Positions 23,290-36,395 of a stretch of 64,000 nucleotides of DNA are shown piece after piece. The stretch's first letter is position 1. Every line of letters starts with the position of its first letter. Source of the stretch: Helicoverpa zea (Eukaryota > Arthropoda > Insecta > Lepidoptera > Noctuidae); assembly GCF_022581195.2 (NCBI RefSeq), contig NC_061453.1:11240001-11304000 (forward strand), written 5' to 3'. The translations under genes were made by a program, and so were the position numbers. The notes under the pieces were generated by a model, which saw nothing but the letters and a program-made list of their open reading frames with translations, was not told the origin of the DNA and made no database searches.

Positions 23290-24502
23290 ACTGGTTCTGA
23301 TCTGTATGACGTCAGACAGAAGTTGCAGTGGAAATGGCATGGAAAGTATTTCGTCACTGTTTGACGTATTAGAATGGCTTTTGTACTCGGCTGTACGGGC
23401 ACTTATTCCTTTACAAGCTACCGCTCTCGGTTTCACATGTGTCCCGAGGGTACTATAAGTATAGCGTAACAGAATAGAAAGTAGATTAGAGCCTTCCTCA
23501 ATAAGTAGTATATATTGGCTGTCTAATGATTTTTTCAAATCAGCCCATTTGTTCCTGAAATAAGCGAGTTCAAGCACACAAACTCTTCAGCTTTATAATT
23601 AGTAACTAGATACCCATATAGATGCCTTTTTTTCAGTTGGTAAGCAGAAGTTATTCCAGTAGATACGAACATAAAATTTTAATTAATTCAGTACTGGAAA
23701 TTATAACATTTGCAGCGTAACATATCATTTAAAGTTTGAGACCCAAATGTTGGCGGGTGGAAATATAAACTTTGCTAATTTTGAATTTGGAACATTATAA
23801 ATGGCGTTTGGCAGGCTCCGTAACTATCTGTTTATTTGTGTACCTACTTTGTCTCTGTTTGTTTTAATGTTGTTCAAATAACCCAACTAGTTTTACTAAC
23901 TAGTAGATATAAATGCAAATTAGCTTTAAATAATGTATGTTGTTATGTATACATTTTCTGCTCATTTAAAGCTCACAAAATACATTTTATTTGGATGTTT
24001 ACTTTATCGTGAATAGTTTGTCTACCAAAAATTCTTACAATTGTTGAAGGTTACATTCAATTGACTAACTTTTCGATTCCCATATTTTTTTTATATTTAC
24101 TCCCCGGTGGTCGTTTTGCTTACAGAACGAAATTTTTCCATGATGCTCATGAAACAGTCGTCAACAAGTACCCCCTTCTGAAAGCAAAAGGAATCGTAAC
24201 ATGTCCAAAGAAGTCAGGCAATATTCACCTTGACACAAATATAAGAAATAAGATAACCATGGTGAATATCGACTTCTCACTTCTAACGCGGATGGCGAGT
24301 GAATTGCTATGGAAATGAAATGGTGGCTCTGTAACGCGATGGTTGTTCTACGTGAACTTGTGTTTTTTATTTCCCAAGGTTTTATCAATAGAACAAGAAA
24401 TAAAGATGATACAGATAGTATGTAACAAAATTGCTTACCTACGTTTTTTATGAGAAATGGCCATGAAATGCTAATCAAAACAGTATTAGGAGTCTATGCA
24501 AT

Positions 24503-24532
24503 CATCATCATCATCTCAGCCGTAGGACGTCC
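24503..24532 (-). mobile_element. 30-nt RTE LINE 3' tip with target duplication
   Basis: The 30 bases are the reverse complement of the extreme 3' end of the RTE family at 8001-8095 (GGACGTCCTACGGCTGAGAT followed by GATGATG). Both sides carry ATGCAAT (24496-24502, 24533-24539). Confidence 0.65.
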
Positions 24533-24837
24533 ATGCAATGTTTGTTTACTCCTATTCATTGATAAATTCAATATAAAGCAGAAGAAGAAACTCCATACAA
24601 AATACATACTGTATGTTGATATCAGTCACACAAAAATTTCGCATATTTTCACAACGCGAGACCGCTGGCAAACGATTTCAAACAATGTCCCAGGTTGCTT
24701 GTAAACTACAAGCCACATTTCACAACTATTTTTAAATTATCTCGAAGCTCACATTTCTCTAACAATATTACTACAAATTTAGTTCATACTAGAAATAGAA
24801 ACACGATACAACAGACGCCTCTGTTATTTATGTTTGT

Positions 24838-25142
24838 CAAGGAGTAAGGAAAAATGGGCGGAGATACCATAATGCAGGTAGGCCAGGCGCCTTCATCTCG
24901 GTCAAATACGTACGATTTACATGACCGAAACGATCAGTTACGAGTGAATTAACTAGGAATTCTTGATCCTTGAGACAGTTGTCAGGGATTTTTTGTGTTA
25001 CGAAAAATTAGCAGTTCCAAAGAAGGTGTATAAGGGCGGAAACAGTAACGTTCGTCCTCCCCCGCTCAATTGCATTTTGGCGCACTATATTCTTAGGAGA
25101 CTTTCCGTTATGGCAACTCCGCTACTCATTTTATTCTCCATG
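24838..25142 (+). mobile_element. Inverted-repeat element family A, copy 3
   Basis: A good reference copy. Left end AAGGAGTAAGGAAAAATGGG then CGGAGATACCATAATGC; right end, reversed, CATGGAGAATAAAATGAGTA then GCGGAGTTGCCATAACGG. TIRs are about 45 bp. Non-coding; the plus frame 24963-25214 is incidental. Confidence 0.8.
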
Positions 25143-26689
25143 ATGTTTGTTCCTTGTATGTTGACCGTGAAGTTGGAGAAACACGGGGCAATCAAGGAAA
25201 GTTTCTGTGTATAAACAACTCGATTGACTAGCGAGGAGTCGACACTCCTGAGCCAAGGGTCTGTCAGTTCATGGCGCTATTGGGTATTTGTATTAGATGT
25301 AGAAACTGCTGAGTATGGTGCACTGATTAGATGTTTTGTTTATTCGCTGGGTTGCTATTCTTTTGTTTTTATTTTGTGTAACTATTGATGTAGGTACACT
25401 AGGTAAGGAAGAAGGAAAGTCATTTTGCGAGCAGGTCATCCTTAGGGTGACCTTACGCTGAAATAATAGATGCTGCTTAGGAGTATTGTAATTCCAACTG
25501 AGAACCTTTTTGTCAGTTTTTATTTCAACGCTTCCTTTGGCCATACTAATTTCATATAATAGACATATTAAAACTTTTGTTGCTAATATTAAAAACATAC
25601 CTACTTCCAGCTACTGACATAGTAAAGATTTGCCCGCGTAAAAGAACTGGTACCTTAAAATGCATCGCAGACATTCCCATCCACTCTAAGAGATGTGGCC
25701 TTTGTGATACACTTCAAAAGAAATGCACGAGACTGTTCAAGTGTTGGCTCTTGCAATAGTGCTAGCTAATTTTCGCTCCATCACTTAAAATAGCTGGTGG
25801 AATTTCAGGTGGTGTTTTAATATAGGTAGGTTAGTTAGTACGTATACTGAAAGCGAAAGAATTTTTTTGTTTGTTCATACGTGCTAATCTCAGGAACTGC
25901 TTTAACTATCCGAAATATTATTTCAGTTTTATATAGACCGTTTATCGACAGAGGTAGTAAATATCCCGTGAAGCGTGTTTAACCATGATGTCGAGATGTG
26001 AATCAAATGTTTTTTTTTTAAAATATTTTATTACATTTTAAAGAAGGCTTAGACTAACACAATACATACCAATTACAAACCTCCACAGAAACAACAGAGA
26101 TCCAGAGAAACAGTTTTTTTTTTATCTAATTGACAGAATCAACATCATAAGTAGTATAATTTAAATATAATAATATTCACGTAAGTGTCAGAAATCAATA
26201 TGAAGAATCAAGTTAGATTTAGGTATTCATTGAATTTTAGTTTCGAGAAATTATTGTTCATGGAAAATAGCAAATATTTATTTTCAACTTTTCCATGTAA
26301 AGGCAATCAGACATGCCAAACAGACTTCATCGGTGAAATTGAATAAAAACTCTTCCGTGTTCAGAACATGAAGCTTCTCGCTTTTCACAGAGTATTTTTG
26401 TAAATAATTCATAACCGTTCCGAAGAGAAAACATCAATTGTTCAGAAACAATAGCCTGCCTAGGTGTTGTTACAGTTTTAAATAATTAATTTTGTACATC
26501 GAAAGCAACTGTAATTATAAATTGTTAATTAAATGTCAGTTTAACTTTAGTTTTTGTCAAAGACGCTCATGTTGGGTTGTTAATATGGTATCGTTTTATG
26601 AATAAAAAAAAATATGTAGAGCCCACAAGTTACATTAAAAAAAGAAACTTTTTTATACTTTTAGCTAAAGAACCATTATGTGCCTAGCC

Positions 26690-26830
26690 TTTTCCTGTCC
26701 AATTTGGAGTTGGCATCCAATATAACTAGATGCAGCTGAGTAGGTACCAGTGTTTTCTTTCAAGAACCTATCTGACCTCCTCAAGCCAGTTATCTGGGCA
26801 TCACGATACCGCTCTTAAGGCTCCTTTTCT
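26690..26830 (-). mobile_element. SINE fragment (379-bp family), decayed
   Basis: Retains GATGCAGCTGAGTAGGTACC, AGTGTTTTCTTTCAAG and TATCTGACCTCCTCAAGCC in the family's reverse order. Head and tail are missing. Confidence 0.65.
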
Positions 26831-27954
26831 TCGGAAAATTAAAGATTATTCTCAATATAGTATGCCAAGATTACTTTGATTTTTGCTTTTTGATCGAAGC
26901 CAGTAAAATTTTCCATACATAATATAATGTTTCTTCAAGATCTACAGAATTTTCCAGTAGGTAGCTAGTAAGATGCATGACATATCTCATAAGTTTTACA
27001 ACCTCCATGGAGATCGTAAAGTGATGCACGCCATTGCACGCTAAGGTTGCGATAGGCTATGTCAAGGTTGTTCGCTTTATGGAATTATTATGGCGTGGGG
27101 TGCCGGTTAAGGCGGAATAAAATAGTTGTGAAGTTGTAATAAAAGTGGAGTATTTAGTGTAGAAAATAGAAAGCTGGACAATGTTGCTTGTGACGGCTTA
27201 TAAAAGAATGAGGCAGAAAGCATGCTGCACCGATCTCGTATACATAATTGAGGATAAGGGCAGCAGGGGGAATACAGAGCTAAAAAACCGTTTAGTTTTA
27301 TTTTAAGAAGTAGTCTTACCGACCAGCAATGTTTTTAAAACACCAATTTGCCATGATCATGGTATGGTACGAAAATTTTATAGAGGTACGTATTTGATAC
27401 GATTTTTTTTAAAGTCATGTTTTTATTTTACATTCTACCTACATTTATTTACTTTTTGGAAATCTAAGAGGAGTCCCATGATCTGTATTGGACCTCCTAC
27501 CGCTAAGATAAAAAAGACGATTACGTTACGGGACGTTCTCAAATGGAATTGAGTTTTTTTTTCTATTGCAAAATGGCATTTATAATTAGTTTTTTATAAC
27601 CCTAATTTTCTAGTAAGGAGTGGGACCACACCTCACATACAAACCTCATACATGATGAGTCTCTTCGTAAATGAGCAGCTGAAACGCTCTCTAAATTGCC
27701 TCCACTGTACCAGTTTAAACCTGGATATAATTTTCAGGGAAGCTCACAATTTACCTTATCCACATATACGCAGTATTTTTGGTAGGTACTCATTTTAGTC
27801 CCATTTTTATTTTGTTTAAAATATCCTGTTACATTAACCTTGTTTTTCTTGAAAGATTTTGATTACCTACATAAATATTATTACATTATATTTATATGAT
27901 ACTTATATTTTTCTATACCCTAGCACCAAATTAATACTAAAATGCCTGTAACAA

Positions 27955-28119
27955 AAAACGCAAACGCAAAGTTCCGAAACTACTGAACTGATGTGAAAAA
28001 ATATTTCACTGTCGGAAAGCTACAGTCTTCCCGAGTAACATAGATTATATTTTATCCGGGATAAAATTAGAGGCTGTAATTACCACGGGATATGTTTAGA
28101 ACTGAGGAAATTCCGCTAG
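27955..28119 (+). mobile_element. Helitron 3' part, decayed
   Basis: Shows the order AACTACTGAACTGATGTGAA, GGAAAGCTACAGTCTTCCCG, AGTAACATAGATTATATTTT, TATCCGGGATAAAAT, then TTCCGCTAG followed by T. The 5' TC end is not clear. Confidence 0.6.
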
Positions 28120-28779
28120 TTATAATCATGTATAGATGCCTATCAAATATGTCCATCAAAAGTTTTCAAGTTAATAAAAACTCAATCAAATATAGAAAAT
28201 AATATCAGCCGTCATAAAAATCCAAAAGGCTCCACGTATCCTAGAACCATAGCATTTTAATACCAAAGAAATATACTCCAAATGCAATTTCACTCGAAAT
28301 TGAAGTTTTACGAGAGTTCCGTGTCAGAAGCATTGTTCTAGATGTTTCTCAAGAGATAATTTTCATAATATACTCGGATATTATTGCTTAATACCCATTT
28401 ACACGAAGCAATTTTATAGCTTGCCATACAATGAAATTGTAAATACTGTTGGAAAAGTTAAAAAGCTGTTTATAAGGTTGGACTTTATTAATGTTTCGCT
28501 TTATGCATGCTACATGATATTAAAGTGCTTTCTGGGTATGCCACGAAATAAAGTATACTGGTACTTTTTAGGATGGCAAAATTATTTCCTCATTTTTGGT
28601 AGTGGATTGTTGATTACTTTCTCTTTAGTAGAAAATGCAGCTCGTTCGTTCACGTAAATAGCATGTACATGGAAGTAATGCGAAAGATTAAGTAGCCTTG
28701 ACAATTTAATTATTATTTAACTTATAGCGTCACCTTCCTTTTTCATCTCGTTTCCATCTTTCCGGCCTTATGTTTTTGT

Positions 28780-28850
28780 TGCAAACACGGCCGTTCGAGT
28801 TCGATTCCCGGATCGAGCCCAAAAGGCGTTATTTGTTTTAAAAAACATCT
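28780..28850 (+). repeat. tRNA-like B-box fragment
   Basis: GAGTTCGATTCCCGGATCGA resembles a tRNA T-arm/B box, but no cloverleaf can be folded around it. Likely the head of a decayed SINE of another family. Confidence 0.35.
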
Positions 28851-31019
28851 TGAAGTAAGCAGTGCAACCAATAAGTCTTCAATTTAAAATAAATCATTTC
28901 ATATTCATCTGCTCATAATAAATTAGTACCAATCAACCTAGGTATATCCCATAAGAGAAAACCAGTTTCACTTTAATATAAGTTACCTACAAACGAACTC
29001 AATTGATCATTAATTAAATTGGCAATAAGAAACGTCCTAACAAAACTAATAAACTAATCGATTCCCAACTCGAGCTCACTTCAATTAGTTCTAAAACGAT
29101 TATTCACATCACTGATTCGGTTCCTTTTCGATACAAGAAACTCACTCGAGTGTTTCTTCAAACGATATTTTGGATGGTTTTTGTGATCAATTACTGGTTG
29201 TTCTAATTTATTTAAAAGTTCATGTTTCAATTTTAGCTGTCTAAAAAAGAAATACGGTATAAGACATCTTCTTAGTTCTATGTACGACTCATATAAAGAT
29301 AGTTCAAAAGGATTCTGATTCGGATTTTTTCATTTCAGTACAAAATGTAACCCATGTGGCATACCATCTTGTGGAAATGTCATTTTCAAAATAATGAATA
29401 ATGTATTGTGACTTGACTATATGTACTTAATGTAAAGTAAATGTTGTTTATGGGTTGTGTTAGCACCAAATAACACAAGCTAATAACCGACCGTGTGTGG
29501 TGTTGCGATATATATTTTTTTAAACCAAAAAAAAAAAAACAAATGAAACTCTCCTCATTCTCAGGCCGGTCGATTAATAAGTGACCCCATTACCAATTTT
29601 TAATATATTTTCGTACTGTAAAATATAGTAAACATAGCATAAACAGGACAATGGATAAAGCATGTCAGTCGTCCACACGCGCTCCTTTAATGTTTGGCTC
29701 TCGATGTACTGTCCGGCAAATTGAATGCAGTAAGCAAATGTTTACTAGTGATGTCAAATTGCAGCTGATATGTCGTGTCGATATCGATAAATTTTGACTC
29801 ACGATTTATTAAATAATATTGACTGGTTTATTTTAACGTTTTTTAGTTTTGAAACGAAAATAATGGTTTGAAGAAAAAATATGCCATAAAAAGATTATAA
29901 CTGTAATGCCATTGTGCCTAAAAATAAGCGGTATTTGATTTATAAATTGCCCATTCAAAATATTTACAAGGAAAACACAAATATTTACAATCAAATGCTT
30001 TGAAACGAAGTTTTAAAATATTTTTGTGCAATGGTAATGAAAATTCGTTGTTGCTTCCCACGCGAGTCGTGATCATCCATTGAGATGGAATTGGTATAAA
30101 AATAATTCGTAGGCGTTCCCCAAATTGAAAATTCTTAAAAATATGGCTGTTTAATTAAAGCGATATGCATCACAAAAATAACAAAAAACAAATACTTTAA
30201 GTAAATAATATTTTTTGTCGAAAAACCTACGCTTTGTATGCTTTAACAAAGCGCGATCAACATATCTATAAAAATCAAAATAAAAGGGTAGCTTGCCAAT
30301 ATGTTGTTACATCAAAAAGATCATTCATCAAAGTACTCATTCATCAATTTATTGACGTCGAAGTACTTCAAACGTCAAACTAACTCGCAGACAAGAAATG
30401 CGTCCTACTATATTGTAATATTGTTTGAAGTTTTTCACATCTCACAGGGGGAAACAGCCGAACAATACAAAACTATTCACATTATTATTCAAATCACATC
30501 CCTTATTTCCCATTTTATTGTTTCATTTTGTATCTCTATATAAGGGAAAGACGTCGCTACAGTATATAATAATGTCTTATGTCGTATATAATTTATTGCA
30601 AGTTCTGGAAGTTATCGCTCGATCAGAATTATGAGGAATGATAACGTTTTTGCGTTTGTTATAATGTATATGCCGATAACTTGGTAGGTTTGTGTGTAGC
30701 GAACCAAATTCAGATGTGACATTTAGAAATAAGCGGCTTAAGTAATATTCTTTTTATGAAGCATAATGTGTATCTAACAAGGTCCATGTATTCATACAAT
30801 ATACATAAATGTTACTTAATTTAATACATATAACAGAAAATTAATATAAGATCATCAGACATCATTTATTTAGTCACGTAAACGAAAACTTTAAAGCTGA
30901 TTAATATTGACATCGAGATAGAATGTTTAGTTAGTAAACCCAGGAAAATTCTCTGACAGTAGGTGCAGAATGACAGTACAGAAGTTCGCAAAATCATTTA
31001 ACTGAAACATTATCGATAA

Positions 31020-31150
31020 CTATTTATAATATCGTGGTCACAACACTAGCACATTCAACAGTGAGCCCGTCGTCACGAACACTCGAGCGGAGTGCAATCC
31101 GACTTGACACGGTCACACAACTATCTACTGCCGCGGTGTAAACCTATTTA
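31020..31150 (+). promoter_or_regulatory. Possible promoter and short 5' exon
   Basis: TATTTATAAT at 31021-31030 lies about 30-39 nt before TTCAACAGTGAG (31054-31065), followed by ~80 nt of unusually CpG-rich sequence and a GTGTAA donor-like site near 31136. The block stands out from AT-rich flanks. It might serve an unseen plus-strand transcript. Weak evidence. Confidence 0.2.
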
Positions 31151-33469
31151 CTTGTATTATTTGCAGGCTATTTTGTATGTGTTTTGATCTAGATTTTATA
31201 TCAAATATGATTTAATTTTAAATGGATGATAAACTTACGAGTCGATAAACTGATTGTTACATCGTATCGCACACAGTTGTATTTTTTTTAATGCGTAATA
31301 TATGAATGAACTCTTCAACTATCGTGAAATAGAACATAATATGAAATGGAACTAATAATTTCAGATCTTGTAAAGATGATATACAACCGTTGTGCGACAC
31401 AAACAAATGTTTTATTTGGTCTACCGAACAGTCACAAATTGCTGGCTAACATTTTCTATTTCCACGACATTGCAACCTGTGTAACAACGCAAAAGTCCTG
31501 AAAACTTTTGGTGCAATCCCAACATAAGACCACCATTGCACAATGTGAAAAAAAAAACTGCCAATACTGTTAGGATTGTAACATAAAATTTTATTTTACA
31601 AAAGATAGCTTTCACCAACGTTTAATATGCTATCTGAACTAACATAATCAAACAAAAAACCTTTTAAACCAGGATTTTATACCACGTCAAAGGTCAGAAA
31701 TTAACAGAAGCGTGGTCTGACAGTATTAATTAAAACAAACTCGGAAGTTTTTGCAAAAAATATACAGCAATTTGTCTTTTTTAATTGGAGTTTCCACTTT
31801 GTTATTATATGAGACCACATGCGGGTGATTTTTGAAATAGTAAGATTATACATCTGGAAATATTATTTTCCTAGTCAAACATTAGTGTTAGTTATTTTGA
31901 TTGCAAGTTCCACTATCATAGTTTATAGCAGGAGGTACAAGGACATTCATGAGATGATAGAACTAGACACGTCTTGGTCCTCCAATTTACTAAATTTAAT
32001 TTTGCCACAGTAACAAAAATGTTCGTCGCAAATCTATACAGCTTTTTGAAAATCAGTCAAGAAAATCAGCCATGAAAAGAAATCCTTATTTTTTGTGAGC
32101 TGTATCCTTATTTTTATATTTTTTTAAACTTACATATTTTACTTCTTTATACGCAATACCTGTTTATGTAGGTACCTGTATATTATGTCTGATCACTTAG
32201 TTATTGCTTGTTTCTCAGGATACAAAGTTAGCGTTCCTACGAAAGTTGTACCCAATAAAATGTCACTTTGATTGAGTAGTTCCCAAACTACTCAAAAATA
32301 GTACCACAACTACGTAAACGGTAGAAATTACGCAATTGGAGCAAAGGTCAAAATAAAACTTTTTGAAAACAGGTACTAACCTATATAATAAATCAAAATG
32401 TCTTCAAGAAATAGATACATGTTACATTTGGGCAATTCCAAAGACAAAATATAAAATTGACTCCGGTAAATATACCTAAAACCCTTCTTCTAACTGACAA
32501 ATACTATGCTGAGAAACATTAAATTTGATTCAGCCAGACTTGAGGTAATCGCGCACAAATATATACATGAGCACATACAAGTCAAACTTAGGAACATCCT
32601 TTTTTAGAAGTCGGTTAAGTATTCGAATAAATGCTGCCTTTCTTTCAATCAATCATTTTCTTCATAAACCTTCTACACTCGACTATATTATGGAGAGCTA
32701 ACGAAGCAGAGTAATTGGAGCAAATGGAGCGGCTGTCTTAATTATTTGCAGTCTTAGTGCTAAGTGCTGTTACATATGCATTGCCTATGATTATTATATT
32801 CCCTTGTGATATAGAATATACCCTGATGACTGAAATGTCCCCCGACACGTCAAAATTTAGTTTAGTCTGACATGCTTTAGTTGGTACTTACGTAGTGTTA
32901 AAAGTTATTTTTTGCTTTTTATAGGGTTTAGCGTTTTTAACCTTTTGTCATACTAATTGCGTACTTTTTTTGGGTCGGGGGTTTTTTTTAATTTATAATT
33001 TAATTTTATTTCATGCTTTTTGAAGGAGCTCCTTAATTTTTCCTTCTTTCAGTTAATTTCTTTTATTTTAAGATGGGGTCGCTCTATGCGATCTTGGCCA
33101 AAGGATGCTGTTTAACAATCCTCATAACATACTGGCTCTGGGAGAATTGCACAGATTGAGGAAACATAAACCTTTGGTAATTCTAGATTTTCAGCGAAGA
33201 TATAAATCGGTTTATCCGTTTCATTCCGGCATTCCAGGGTTTCATCCGCCACATCCTATTTCCAGTATCAGGTTCTCGTCAATTGAAGAGAACTAGTCAA
33301 GACAAATTCAACGAGCCCAAACTCGATGGGTTTACTAAAAGGCAGTTCAGGGTTACGTCTCCTACCTTCGTGCCCTAACAGCAGACCAGCTCAGTGGTTC
33401 CAGAAGACATTAGTGTTTCAAATTTCAGATCCCACACATGCTTGCAAGTAAACTGAGCGTGTAACATTC

Positions 33470-33614
33470 CTCTCACACCTAACAAACGAGCTGATGACCT
33501 TGAAGACCTGAACCGATTTCCACCAAACATAGCTAAGAACACTCCCGAATGACACTCCTTTTAAACAAAAAAAACCGCATTACAATCGGATCATCCGTTT
33601 GGGAGCTACGATGC

Positions 33615-33652
<38 letters not shown>

Positions 33653-33703
33653 TCAAACTTATAACACCCCGTCGTTTTTGCGTCGGGGGTTAAAAACTGG
33701 AAA
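33470..33703 (+). mobile_element. LINE 3' end with CA microsatellite
   Basis: CCTGAACCGATTTCCACCA, GGATCATCCGTTTGGGAGCT ACGATGCC, then a CA run (about 33615-33646), then CGTCAAACTTATAACACCCC and GTCGGGGGTTAAAAAC. I recognise this as a very common lepidopteran LINE 3' end, probably of the CR1/jockey side; the clade name is uncertain. Confidence 0.55.
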
Positions 33704-34289
33704 GTACTTAGGAGAGAATAAGAGGAATTACAGAGTTTATCAACTCATAAAATATCTGAAAATACAATCACATAAGAAACGTGCATTTTTATGAAAACAT
33801 CTTTACTTTATCTTTATTTGCTATCGTTCATTCACAGAGAAACTAAAAATTTACTGCAGTTTTATTACTAACGATCAAAGGAAAAAGCTCTCCAAAACAT
33901 TGCCATTAAATTTTCAAGGTCAGGAAATATTTATTTTAAAACACTTTCATGTTTCAATAAAAATAATATTATATTATCATCATGTAATGTTTTCTGAACA
34001 TGCATTTTCATAAAAAAGTTCATGGCTGATACGAGATTTACTATATTTTACGATGATAAGGTCAAGCTCACTGCGGTCTGACAATGGATAGGTGACCATG
34101 GCTCGAATAAAACGAAAATGAGTCTAGATAAAAAGCTAAAAAGTTTGTTTGCAGTAGCCGATGTGGATGTTCAATATGGAGAAAAAAAAAAAACAAGGAA
34201 ATATTTCCTGAGGTACGTTACAGTACAATGGCGGACTGGTATATAGGGTGTATTATGGCTTTTTACCACCTGCATTCATTCCTAATATT

Positions 34290-34668
34290 GAAGTCGTGGT
34301 GGCTTAGTGGGGAAAGGACCAACCTCTCAAGTATGAGGGCGCAGGTTCGATCCCAGGTCAGGCAAGTACCAATGAAACTTTTCTAAGTTTGTATGTACTT
34401 TCTAAGTATTTTTTAGACACCATTGGCTGTGTTTCGGATGGCACGTTAAACTGTAGGTCCCGGCTGTCATTGAACATCCTTGGCAGTCGTTACGGGTAGT
34501 CAGAAGCCAGTAAGTCTGACACCAGTCTAACCAAGGGGTATCAGGTTGCCCGGGTAACTGGGTTGAGGAGGTCAGATAGGCAGTCGCTTGTTGTAAAGCA
34601 CTGGTACTCAGCTGAATCCGGTTAGTGGAAGCCGACCCCAACATGATAGGGAAAAGGCTCGGAGGATG
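34290..34668 (+). mobile_element. Complete SINE (HaSE-like), 379 bp
   Basis: Flanked by a 16-bp target duplication ATTCATTCCTAATATT (34274-34289, 34669-34684). The head is tRNA-derived: A box near GTGGCTTAGTGGGGAAAGG and B box GGTTCGATCCC at about 34349-34359. The body is unrelated to tRNA and ends GGGAAAAGGCTCGGAGGATG. RNA polymerase III promoter elements look intact. The minus frame 34402-34674 is an antisense shadow. Family name from memory of Helicoverpa SINEs. Confidence 0.9.
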
Positions 34669-34757
34669 ATTCATTCCTAATATTAATTAAAGATCAAGAA
34701 TATGCCATGTGCAGACATCGACGCCAATGGCTGAAAACAGGGCGGCCCGGCGAGATA

Positions 34758-34961
34758 TCCTACTAATATTATAAACGCGAAAGTTTGTATGTATGGATGT
34801 ATGGATGTTTGTTACTCTTTCACGCAAAAACTACTGAATGGATTTTAATGAAACTTTACAATAATATAGCTTATACATCAGAATAACACATAGGCTACAA
34901 TTTGTAAACATATTGTTCGAAATACTAAACCCGCGCAGACGAAGTCGCGGGCACCAGCTAG
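34758..34961 (+). mobile_element. Complete non-autonomous Helitron, Lep1-like, 204 bp
   Basis: Inserted between A (34757) and T (34962). Starts TCCTACTAATATTATAAACG, ends CACCAGCTAG. A hairpin (CCCGCG...CGCGGGC around CAGACGAAGT) sits about ten bases before the CTAG end, as in Helitrons. Contains a short GTATGGATGTATGGATG repeat. No ORF; needs an autonomous Rep/helicase element elsewhere. Confidence 0.9.
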
Positions 34962-35454
34962 TGGTAAATAAAATTGTCACCAACCTTAGTCATGAAGCAT
35001 CGAGGAAAAGGAAGAATGAATATTAACATCATATTATTATGTGTTTGGCTTTGCAAAACGTATCTACGTAACGTTTACATAATCAGTATTTATTGACGAC
35101 ATAATGTTTGCCGCTGTTATTGCAAGCTTTAACGCAAATGAGCGCTCTGTTTATTTTGAATCAGCAATCGTAAATTAGCGTGTGTTCATTATGTTTTCCT
35201 ATTGTATTAAGGTGTTTTTAGATGAAACGAACATTGGTATATTGAGCGTCATTTTAGCATGCCTTCCCCATGACATTCTTTTTCTCTCTCTCTAAAAAAA
35301 ATTTCAATAGGTAAAGAAAGAATGAGCATTCACTTGTTTCATTTGAACTCAAAATATTCTTGATATTCTATTCTTAATAATAATTACATGTAGGTATTTG
35401 CCTAATTTATTGCAACATAGTACAAAAAAAACATTATTACTTTCGTAGTACCTC

Positions 35455-35555
35455 AGTCTATCCCGATTTCACGCCAAATTAACTGAAGTGATTTAAATAG
35501 AATTTGGTCAATACGTCATGACGCGGGTGAAACCGCGGGTAATAGCCAGTGTGTT
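35455..35555 (+). mobile_element. Helitron 3' end, decayed
   Basis: Carries AACTGAAGTGATTTAAAT and ACGCGGGTGAAACCGCGGG then AGCCAGTG where AGCTAGT would be expected. Confidence 0.5.
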
Positions 35556-36098
35556 TTAAAATGTTTTAATAAAGCATTCTGCGTCAATGAAACAGTTAAA
35601 TATGCACTATCTCTTATTTAGCACCCTTGAGATTTATGGCTATTGGTATTTACTCATAGATACGTTAATGGTAATTTTATTATCATTTTATTTTTAGACC
35701 TCTCTTGTGTACTCTAAATAAGCTGCAATGGAAATAATGGAATAAGCAATCAATACTAATACTTATACAAGATTTAGTTACCCTAGTACATTATGTAATT
35801 AAAAACTTTCTTTATTATTAAAATTCTACTGATCTATGTATGTTGCAAGCATAAGAAATATTTTAAGTCAATTTTTTCTATTTATTTGCTTTCAAGTATA
35901 ATAGTTTGAACACTCGCTTCTATACTTAACCAACCCCGCAAATAGCAGTAGGACGAACAAATCAAGTCAGAACCACAGAACTCGCGGGGACCCTAAACTT
36001 AGGCTATGACTACACTAAGTGGGGAGGTCACAGACATTGCCAACAGCAAGTCAACATCCCGACAGTATAACTTGGCCCAATTTAATATACATGGACAC

Positions 36099-36395
36099 GG
36101 AGGAAGGAAATATGAGCGGAGATACCTTAAGGCAGGCCCGGCGTCTTCTAAGTCAAGTGCGTACGGTGACGTGACCTAAACGCACCGATATAGTGAACTA
36201 ATGGGGGTTCTGGTTCCTTGACATATCTGTCAAAGATTTGCCTTGATTAATTAATAAATTGTTTTAAACAAAAGGGGCGAATTTCAAAGAAGGGGTACGA
36301 GTAACGTTCTTCATTCCCTGAACACCCGCATTTTGGCGGAGTTTTCTTAGGAGTTTTTCAATTATGACATCTCCGCTCTTCATTTTGTCCTCTAT
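36099..36395 (+). mobile_element. Inverted-repeat element family A, copy 4
   Basis: Left end GGAGGAAGGAAATATGAGCG GAGATACC; right end TGACATCTCCGCTCTTCATTTTGTCCTC. The interior keeps GACGTGACCTAAACGCACCG and GCATTTTGGCGGAG as in the siblings. Non-coding. Confidence 0.75.

Larger units (their letters stand above)
23590..34270. other. Gene-poor interval to the right of the receptor
   Basis: Apart from the separately listed elements, this is AT-rich sequence with short chance frames only. A Lep1-like decayed start (GTATACTGAAAGCGAAAGAA) lies near 25838. No coding exon, tRNA or other RNA gene recognised. Some of it may be the 5-HT2A first intron, since the leader is spliced. Confidence 0.5.

Noticed and set aside
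34292..34365. tRNA gene
   Set aside because: Boxes A and B are present but the sequence is the head of a 379-bp SINE with target duplications and does not fold as a full tRNA.
34402..34674. 90-residue minus-strand frame
   Set aside because: Antisense of the complete SINE.
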